64,000 bases of DNA, taken from assembly GCA_034401135.1 (NCBI GenBank), contig JAWZSP010000005.1:372001-436000 (forward strand). The letters run 5' to 3'. Within the stretch, counting starts at the first letter, position 1. Each line of letters starts with the position of its first letter. A program made the position numbers and the translations under genes. This document shows, one piece after another, positions 57,281 to 64,000 of the stretch. The notes below the pieces were generated by a model that searched no databases, was not told where the DNA came from, and was given only the letters and a program-made list of their open reading frames with translations. Source of the stretch: Volutella citrinella (taxonomy: Eukaryota > Ascomycota > Sordariomycetes > Hypocreales > Nectriaceae).

Positions 57281-58822
57281 ATGGCTTCATCCAGTCCTCT
57301 CCCAGAGATCCCCGCAGCCTACGCAGCCCTGCAATGGCGCGAAGTGCAACCCGGCGTCTGGGCTCGGGACGTCGACGAGATTGAAGAGTTCTACGCAGCA
57401 ATCGTCAAGTTATGGGAGGGCAGCGGCCGCATGTACTTTGCTATGACGGGCCACATCTCCCTGCGCATTGCCGTGTCCGACGACGACGCTGCGGCTACTG
57501 GGCGCCGCTTCGACGAAGCCTTGGGGAAGGCCTGGAGAGCCCTACGTTCGCATCATCCGACCATCGCGGCTCAGACAACCATAGACCTCGCCACGGCCAA
57601 GTTCACAAAGGTGTACAAAACAGACTCGGATGGCTGGTTTGACAAGACGTTTGTGCCTATTCTCAGCGGCCAAACCGGCATCGAATGGGCCAACTCGGAT
57701 CCCCCGGCGCCCAAGATGCCAACCCTCTTCGTACTGAGCCCAGCCAGCGACGCTGGATACGTGCGTCGAGATCTGGTCATCCGATCTCCCCACGACATCA
57801 TGGACGGCGTCGGTACCCTCATGCTGCTCAACAACCTGATCCAGCACGCCGCAGAGGCCCTGCTCCAGGGTGATGACTACAAGATCCCACCAAGCAACGT
57901 TGACCTGGCCCAGCGGCTATCTCCTCCATATCGCATCGCCGCAGCCGTGCCTCCGTCCCACACCGATCGGATGAAGAAGAGACTCGAGCATCTCGACTCG
58001 GTCCGGCAGGCCGATGGCAAGACTGAGCAGCTTCCCATTGCCGGTCTGCCCTTCACCCTCGGCGAGACAGTCCCGGGGGTGCACAAGCGCGTCGAGCTGA
58101 CGCTGTCCACGGACGAATCGTCCAAGCTCATCGCTGCCGCCAAGGCCGTCGGTGCAACTGTCACCCACGTCTTCCACGCCGCCATTGCGCTGACCTTGCG
58201 GGATCTGCAGGACAGGTCGGCCGACGCGCGACGTGTGCAGTACGTCAACTACATCCTTCGTAACGAGCGCACGGCGTGCAAGCCTCCCTACAATGGCCCT
58301 CAGCACCCGGCAGCCCTTTACCACTCCGTGTCCGGTGGAAAGTTGGCCGTCGATATGGTGGTTCCTCCCGCTATCTACGCAGTGGCAGGCCAGCCAGTGG
58401 ACAAGGACGAATTCCTCGGCGTTGTGCGGCACATGACGGAGTTTTACCACGACGTGCGCAACGACCCTGACCACTACGCCATTTGCCCCGACTTGTGGGC
58501 CAACGGCATCCCCAAGCTGCCTGTTCCTCTGGACACATCCAAGCCTCTGCCAGTTCCGCCGCCTGAACTCCACCCAGCCGTGTCAATCTCTAGCATGGGC
58601 AGGATTGACACCATCATCACTCCCGAGAACGGGCCCATTTCGGCCAGCAACCCATGGGTCACTGGTGAGGAGCTGAGGAGCGGCTTGGGACTGTTCCTTG
58701 GTACCTTTAAGGGAATGCTGTCGTTGAGTGCTGCTTACAATGACGCTTGGCACAACGAGGAGGAAATCAGGGGGTTTCTGAAGCATTGTCTGGATATTGT
58801 CAATGGTGGCTTCGGGCTTTAG
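57281..58822 (+). CDS. condensation-domain-fold O-acyltransferase (Tri3-like)
   Basis: Single exon of 513 aa; the only long intronless gene here. The fold is that of BAHD/condensation-type CoA acyltransferases: the catalytic HxxxDG appears as RSPHDIMDGVGTL (about residues 167-179). A conserved core runs near VTHVFHAAIALTL (about 287-300), and the C-terminal part has SISSMGRID. Length and motif spacing are like trichothecene 15-O-acetyltransferase (Tri3) and related fungal acetyltransferases, which acetylate alcohols of secondary metabolites. No other trichothecene-pathway gene is in the window, so the name describes the family only. Confidence 0.82.
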   Translation: MASSSPLPEIPAAYAALQWREVQPGVWARDVDEIEEFYAAIVKLWEGSGRMYFAMTGHISLRIAVSDDDAAATGRRFDEALGKAWRALRSHHPTIAAQTTIDLATAKFTKVYKTDSDGWFDKTFVPILSGQTGIEWANSDPPAPKMPTLFVLSPASDAGYVRRDLVIRSPHDIMDGVGTLMLLNNLIQHAAEALLQGDDYKIPPSNVDLAQRLSPPYRIAAAVPPSHTDRMKKRLEHLDSVRQADGKTEQLPIAGLPFTLGETVPGVHKRVELTLSTDESSKLIAAAKAVGATVTHVFHAAIALTLRDLQDRSADARRVQYVNYILRNERTACKPPYNGPQHPAALYHSVSGGKLAVDMVVPPAIYAVAGQPVDKDEFLGVVRHMTEFYHDVRNDPDHYAICPDLWANGIPKLPVPLDTSKPLPVPPPELHPAVSISSMGRIDTIITPENGPISASNPWVTGEELRSGLGLFLGTFKGMLSLSAAYNDAWHNEEEIRGFLKHCLDIVNGGFGL

Positions 58823-60971
58823 CTAGAGATACTCACATTTTCCCAATATCTTACAGAGGCCTTCGCCCAACACACTACTAGTCCTGTTGAAATCGAAAGT
58901 GAGGATCGGATTCAAGAACAAATCATCCGAGACAAGCCACATGTTTAGCTGCGTCAAGGGGTTTAGCGCATCGTAGGAAAGTCCCCGACGTCACATCCGT
59001 TGCCTTCAGACTTCTTCTTGGGCAGGCCGCCGTGGTACTGTCGTCTTGATTAGCGCTCAATCACGCGGATGTTGCTGCGGCACTTACAGATTGACGGATA
59101 TTCCCCTGCTCATGCCCGCCGTGCAGTTACAACATGTACTTCTTCATGGCTTCGAGCAGGGCCTGGGGGTCTGGCTTGTTTCCCTCCAGGGAGCGAGAGC
59201 CCACCCCTAACCAGGTTGAGCAGATCTGTGAATATGATAAGATCATTTTCTAGTATCAACACATGCGCCGCTCTCTTCCTACGACGAAGTCATCATCTAG
59301 TTCTCAGGTTAAGGTAAAAATAACACGGGGCCTTTTTGCATCTGAAGACTGCCAATCAAAGATGGCGACCCCCCTCATCTCGTCTCCGCCCCTGTGACGG
59401 ACGAGAACCGATAGACTCCTCAAACAGGAAGTCGAAAGTGAAGTTGTTGGGAGCCTACAGACATGCAGACAGATTCGCATTCAAAAGCAGCCGGTTCCGA
59501 AACCATAGGCCTATATGGCTATCATACTCTGGCCTCTCAGCTGCAGCACGGCCATGCCTGGCGGCTAGGATCTGACATGCTAGCGAGAAACGGCAATGAA
59601 TTATCTTAGAAGCACGACAAGCCATGCAGTACTCGGCTTTATAGTTGGATGCGAGTATCGAGTTGCCAATGATAGTCTCGGACTCCCAGCCACTACCATG
59701 TATAATGTACTGCTAGCCGTCCACTTCGTGCAGTGCGGAGCAGATCTGGATGTCCGCTTGATGATGCTGCACGCTGGGCAGGCAAGTATTAGTTCTTCTC
59801 CAGCCTCGGTGCCCAGCTTTTCTGGACCCCAGCTTTCTATGGCGTCGCTCGTCTAACCATTCATTCAGCTGCCTGCCGCAAAGTTTCCAGCCACGAGCGT
59901 TTCGAGATGCCACAGCTCTAGCCGAGGCAGGGAAAATATAGTTGTTGCCCTCGGCAGCATCTGTCCACGTTTCTTACGACTGTACGAATAGCATAGCAAG
60001 TCCCCTGTATGCTGCAGCGACCAGCTTGGCAGCTACTGCAGCCGGCCGTCTTCGGGTCAGCTGAAGTCGACTGACCCTGATGCCTCAGAAGCGGCCGATC
60101 CCTGCCAGCTGAAGTAAAATTCCCGCAGCCTTCCTCATCTACCCTCTCCAGTTGCCTGAGTAGTATACTCACCTTCAGACATGAATTGCCTTTTAGCTGG
60201 CGCAAGGTAGATGGTGAAGCCCTTGCTTTTAAGCAGTATCATGGTTGTTGATCTCAGGCTCAAGTCCTCGACAATAGGACTCAGTTAGAACTTAGGCGCC
60301 CACCTTCGCACCAGCTACAACAGCGGAGGGAATTTCAGCAGCACCCTGGCGCTACGCAGTGGAGATGGGACCATCAGATAAGATAATCTTTAGTGGGGGT
60401 TCTCCAAATGATCAATCGCCTACCTAGTGCTGGTACTTGCCACGCCACTTCGTATAGCCGATGATGCATAGATTCATAGTCCAATCCAAGGCTCTATAGC
60501 AATAATTTGAGTAATTTCATACTACATAATCAGCGTTGGCATACGTGACAGCAGGGTAATCGGATGTTGATCGAGGAGTTGCCCAAGTCTACTTATGCAA
60601 AGTTGACCAGACTGTCCTTCTCCAGGCCTGGCAGCACCCGGAGCCCCATGTGAGCACGTCCCACACAACCCTTGATTTTGATCATCAGTTTCCTGGCCGA
60701 AACTGGTTACCTAACCCCAGCTGTTATGCAGGTAGCCGCTGCAAGCATGGCCTAAATGTCAAACTGCCCAGCTGCATCGCGCCATCTACTGCGGGAGGAT
60801 GGAGAATTAGGTAACAGCGGCATCCGAACTCCGGAGACTGTGAACTGTTGAAGGAGCTCCAGCCTATAAAGAGCGCGCGACAACCTCGATATTTTGATCA
60901 TCAACCAGCCTTCAAGCAACAAACAAAACATCATTAGCACACTTCACAGCGTTTCAAAAGACCTTTTCATC
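58823..60971. other. 2.1-kb gene-poor stretch
   Basis: No gene recognised on either strand. A 7-base inverted repeat GGGTCAG...CTGACCC (60054-60077) and repeated CAGCTGAAGT motifs (about 60058 and 60107) hint at a decayed element. The right end is the promoter of the small cysteine-rich gene. Confidence 0.4.
60865..60870 (+). promoter_or_regulatory. TATA box of the cysteine-rich peptide gene
   Basis: TATAAA lies 102 bp upstream of the ATG at 60972. A CA-rich leader (ATCAACCAGCC to AACAAAACATC) follows, as in highly expressed secreted-protein genes. Confidence 0.65.
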
Positions 60972-61238
60972 ATGCAGATCAAGACCATTCTCCTAGCCGC
61001 CTTCTCGGCCGCCGTCGTTGCCGCTGCCCCTTCGCCTGTGGACGCTGGAGCCCCTGCCCCAGTCCAAGAAAGGGCCGAGGCCGAGACCACTGCGGCAAGC
61101 ACTGGTCCCTCGTGCGGTGCCGACTACGACCTGTCTACCTTTATGGACTGCTACCGCGACTGCACGCAGAAGGGAGGCAAATGTCAACAGCTCAACCCCC
61201 GCATGTGGATTTATCGCTTCAAGTGCGTCTGCGAATGA
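60972..61238 (+). CDS. small secreted cysteine-rich peptide with defensin-like (CS-alpha-beta) spacing
   Basis: One exon, 88 aa. A clear signal peptide (about residues 1-19, ending VVAAA) is followed by a Pro/Ala/Glu-rich propeptide of about 30 residues. The C-terminal part has six Cys in the order C-x11-C-x3-C-x6-C-x13-C-x1-C. The CxxxC (CYRDC) and CxC (CVC) pairs are the hallmark of the cysteine-stabilised alpha-beta fold of defensins, including fungal plectasin-like peptides. It is probably secreted and processed; an antimicrobial or effector role is inference. Spacing between Cys5 and Cys4 is longer than in plectasin, so an unrelated cysteine-rich effector remains possible. A strong TATA box supports real expression. 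Confidence 0.8.
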   Translation: MQIKTILLAAFSAAVVAAAPSPVDAGAPAPVQERAEAETTAASTGPSCGADYDLSTFMDCYRDCTQKGGKCQQLNPRMWIYRFKCVCE

Positions 61239-61448
61239 TCAGCAGGCACGAGCAAGACAAGGTACGAAAATCTACCATATATGGCCCAGCTGCGACGACT
61301 CTGACATGTTTCCGCGTAGAAAAGGATTCAAAAGAGGTTGAAAGTTGGTTCTTATTCTGAATTGCACTCTAGATTTGGGTGTGTGATAGGTAGTTTTGTC
61401 ATCCACGATTAATAGAGACCAGCAAATATGAGCAAATGCTTTGCTTCA

Positions 61449-62438
61449 TCATCTCCCACCTACTTCACTGCTCTGCCATAGCTCGTCGTCCAGCACGACA
61501 TTTACAAGATCGTCCCCGTGACCGTTCCACATGATTCCATACGGATAAGTCTGCTTGAGTAGCGAAGCCAGCTCTATGAAGATGGAATAAAACGCTTCCA
61601 CCCATCTCGCCTCAAGAGAGCCCCTGTTTAGTTGTCGGTCAGCCAGAGACTTTTGGAGGGTTGGTGGCAGACTTACTTTTCGTGTTCTTTGATGACCTTG
61701 TTGCCGAAAAACTGAGCCATGGAGATTGATTCCTCGACTCGCTTCCAGGGTTTTCCTTCCACGGTTACCCAACCGAGGACAAAGGATCCATCAGCAACGG
61801 CCGAGAGCATGTTGAAGAACGGCGTGCCTCTGTTCGCTTCCTGAATGCTCTCGCTCGACGCTATGGCTTCTTCGATAGGTTGCAGGAGCTTTTTATACAC
61901 CTTCTTTGCCTCTGCGTCGTCATGTGGCTTCTTGGCTTTGCTGGTAGCCAACAGAATCACCCGCTGGGCCTTGAAGCCTCGAGCAAAGATACGAGCCTAT
62001 TTACAATCAGCTGCCGGGCTTCCGTCGCCGTCGCCGTAGAAACAAACATACCTGGTCAGCCACCGCACCTCCGACTTCTCGGCTAATGTCAACGAATCGG
62101 CCCACAACGTCTTTCAGGAATGCGTCAAAAACCTCAACATCGGCAGGGAGACTCGCTGATTCCACCTTTGGAGTCTGAGCTCGAGGATCCAAGGCTGCGA
62201 CGCCAGGCGGTACACTAGCAACGTCTGGAGGAAAGGCCGAGGCAATTTCTCGGATGATGGGTGCCGCTTCAGAGTGAAGGTTTATTGAACCGGTCGAAGA
62301 GGCGATGTCCTCCAGCCTTGATGCGACTGCTTCGAGCCTAGTGACATGGTGTTAGCAATATATCAACATGCTGTATAAGTAAAAAGAGACCAACCGTTTT
62401 ATCAGAGTCACAATGTTATGCATATTGTTGACTGCCAT
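61449..62438 (-). CDS. cyclase-associated protein (CAP) N-terminal domain, stand-alone
   Basis: Four exons (62438-62395, 62337-62052, 61996-61677, 61623-61449) encode 274 aa. It starts MAVNNMHNIVTLIKRLEA, the conserved start of CAP/Srv2 that binds adenylyl cyclase through a coiled coil. The helical CAP_N domain follows (FDAFLKDVVGRFVDISREV, ARIFARGFKAQRV, GTPFFNMLSAV, FIELASLLKQTYPYGI). It stops soon after, at DDELWQSSEV. Full CAP is about 500 residues with a proline-rich linker, WH2 and the actin-binding CARP domain. None of these fits in the 210 bp left before the next gene. So it is a truncated paralogue that might compete with normal CAP. Confidence 0.82.
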
Positions 62439-63220
62439 GGCTGAGTTCTCCTGCCGCGTCTCGCCGCTCCAATCAGTTCTAGCGGTTTTGTGGGGTGACG
62501 AGGTGAGACAGGCTGCAGGACAAGAATGGCTGAGACTAGCCTCTGCGGATGCTGCTTATTTAACTCCGGATTGCATGCTGCCTGGTCCAGGATGTCTTGC
62601 GATGGCGTAATGAAATCAGGCAGTCATTTAAAGCCGACCTTGATTTCACCAGGGGACACTTTCATACAGCGCCTGGCCGTGCACTTTCGGCCTCCACTCA
62701 TTCAACGCAATTTCACAGCCGGTGCCATTATTAACCCGGCTACGAGATGCAAGATTTGTTCCTCGTTCTCGTTGGCACCGCGCGTTGTGATTCGCTAGTG
62801 GGTGGAGGTGAGTGGGATGGCTTTGATACGGCTGACGTGATTGGCTGCAAGTCCGAGTTGGTTTACGGGCCTCCATCTGCCATGAATCTCAATGTCCTCA
62901 CCAAATACAACAAATCGCATTCCCCAAGCCATTTCGCATTAATTCACCATTTTGTAATCTCTTTTAGCCACCGCTTCCTCCATCCAAACAGTTTGAGTCT
63001 TCCCCCTGCTCTAGCCGGGAACGACACATACCCTAGATGAAGCAGACAGTGAACCGTATCCCTCTAAACAGCAATACCTTAGAGTCCATCCCATCAAAAC
63101 TTATTAAAGTGGACTCTTTGCATGAAATACCATACAGGGATGGCTAAAATACTCTATCCATCTATCAATCACACCACACTTGGTTGTACGTTGTACACGC
63201 TTCAATGAGATATCCCAAGT
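62439..63220. other. intergenic between CAP-like and SET-domain genes
   Basis: Promoter of the minus-strand CAP-like gene and 3' region of the SET gene. No gene recognised. Confidence 0.45.
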
Positions 63221-64000
63221 TCACCCCTCAAATTCCCCAGTCGTTATGACAAGAATCTCAAACTCCTTTTCTTCATGCGCATCAGCCAACTCGCCCAGCC
63301 CAGCCCATCGAGCCAGTTTCACACACCATCCGTGGGCGACACCCAATTCTTCCACCAGCTCCTCCTTCTCCGACAACGAGACGCCCTCCTCTGCCAGCGC
63401 CAGCGCCTCCAGGTCCGTCTTCGGCACCCCAGAAAACATCGGCCCATCTTTACCCCTTTTGCGTTCGAAGTAGATCTCCATGACGCCCCTGATGTGGGAT
63501 ATCCGTCGCCTCCGCTCATCGTGCCCGGCAGCATCGGGCCCGTCACACGCCTCACAATCGCAGCGAAACCCCCAGTTGGCGAGCTCCCTGGCCCTGCTCT
63601 CGCGGGACCGCGCCACGTCCGTGTACGAATCGGTGATTTCCTCGCCCTCCTCGATGTCCTTGACGGCGTAGACCTCCATTTTGCCGGTTGCCTCGTCGTA
63701 CACCCAGCAAGTGTTTGGCGTGCACGAGTGGTTCATGCGGCAAAAGGTGACGAACAGCCCGGACTGCAGGCCGCCGGTCAAGATGGTCGCCGCGTTTGTG
63801 TAGAACTTGGCCAGCACGAGCGCCGAGTCCAGCTCGGTCCCGGGACACGGCTGGCCCCTGAGGAAGCCAAACTCGCGCAGCTTCTTGGGGTTGTGGTAGA
63901 GCTGCATGAGCTGGTCAATGTGCTCGGTAGGCAACTTGCCTGCCTTGGCCACAACGCATGTATGCTCGGAGCCTGCCCGGGCTTCCTCGCGGGAGATGGA
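63221..64000 (-). CDS. SET-domain protein (SET5/SMYD-like), 3' part; 5' end outside window
   Basis: Open from the window edge to a stop at 63221, 259 codons visible with no intron. The SET core shows NHSCTPNT, which binds the methyl donor, and GEEITDSYTDV, followed by a post-SET zinc motif with CDCEAC. An alpha-helical C-terminal tail with EELVEELGVAHGW is typical of fungal SMYD/SET5-like proteins. It methylates lysines on histones or other proteins. The N-terminal part of the SET domain is beyond the edge. Confidence 0.9.
   Translation of the reverse strand, partial: SISREEARAGSEHTCVVAKAGKLPTEHIDQLMQLYHNPKKLREFGFLRGQPCPGTELDSALVLAKFYTNAATILTGGLQSGLFVTFCRMNHSCTPNTCWVYDEATGKMEVYAVKDIEEGEEITDSYTDVARSRESRARELANWGFRCDCEACDGPDAAGHDERRRRISHIRGVMEIYFERKRGKDGPMFSGVPKTDLEALALAEEGVSLSEKEELVEELGVAHGWCVKLARWAGLGELADAHEEKEFEILVITTGEFEG

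Noticed and set aside
57917..58573. 218-codon open frame opposite the acyltransferase
   Set aside because: Antisense shadow of a GC-rich coding region; no domain recognised.
57281..58822. Trichothecene biosynthetic cluster
   Set aside because: Only one Tri3-like acyltransferase is present. No trichodiene synthase, Tri4-type P450 partner or Tri6/Tri10 regulator was found next to it.
1..64000. tRNA or rRNA genes
   Set aside because: I looked for TWYCR-like B-box sequences (GGTTCGAATCC type) in the gaps and saw none with a matching A-box. A covariance-model search would be decisive.

Overview
The window is nuclear DNA of a filamentous ascomycete, most likely a Sordariomycete and probably Hypocreales. 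Genes have short introns (47-138 bp) with GTRNGT donors, and the families are fungal: Zn2Cys6 and C2H2 regulators with a fungal_trans domain, a GH7 cellobiohydrolase with CBM1, pisatin-demethylase-like P450s, and MFS carriers. I rebuilt 26 genes exon by exon by reading splice sites and frame continuity, and added one uncertain small gene. Several 5' and 3' exons are too short to stand out as open reading frames.

Layout. 1-7 kb: the end of a D-2-hydroxyacid dehydrogenase, a three-repeat Myb regulator, a large regulatory gap, and a secreted GH7 cellobiohydrolase with CBM1. 7.5-13.5 kb: a C2H2-C2H2-Zn2Cys6 regulator and an MFS exporter. 14-49 kb: a dense accessory block. It holds a CocE/NonD-type hydrolase, four cytochrome P450s (three from one subfamily, one of them with a one-base frameshift), a divergent pair of related short-chain dehydrogenases, maleylacetate reductase, a Dal5-type MFS carrier, a carotenoid/lignostilbene cleavage dioxygenase, a hydroxyquinol-type intradiol dioxygenase, a Zn2Cys6 regulator, a second C2H2-C2H2-Zn2Cys6 regulator (paralogue of the first), a SnoaL-like protein and an aldehyde dehydrogenase. 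49-64 kb: a SRPK-like kinase, a second MFS carrier, a hexapeptide O-acetyltransferase, a Tri3-like acyltransferase, a six-cysteine secreted peptide with CS-alpha-beta spacing, a stand-alone CAP N-domain protein, and the end of a SET-domain gene, with two gene-poor gaps between them.

How it may work together. The 14-49 kb block reads as a catabolic cluster for a plant aromatic. The cleavage dioxygenase would split a C=C bond of a stilbenoid-like substrate into two aromatic aldehydes. The aldehyde dehydrogenase and short-chain dehydrogenases would handle the carbonyl and alcohol groups, and the P450s would hydroxylate or demethylate the ring. The intradiol dioxygenase would open hydroxyquinol to maleylacetate, and maleylacetate reductase would deliver 3-oxoadipate. 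The enzyme families come from sequence motifs; the substrate and the order of steps are inference. Most promoters in the block carry an exact GTGGGGWA element, often as inverted pairs. This fits CreA-type carbon control, or a dedicated regulator encoded in the block.
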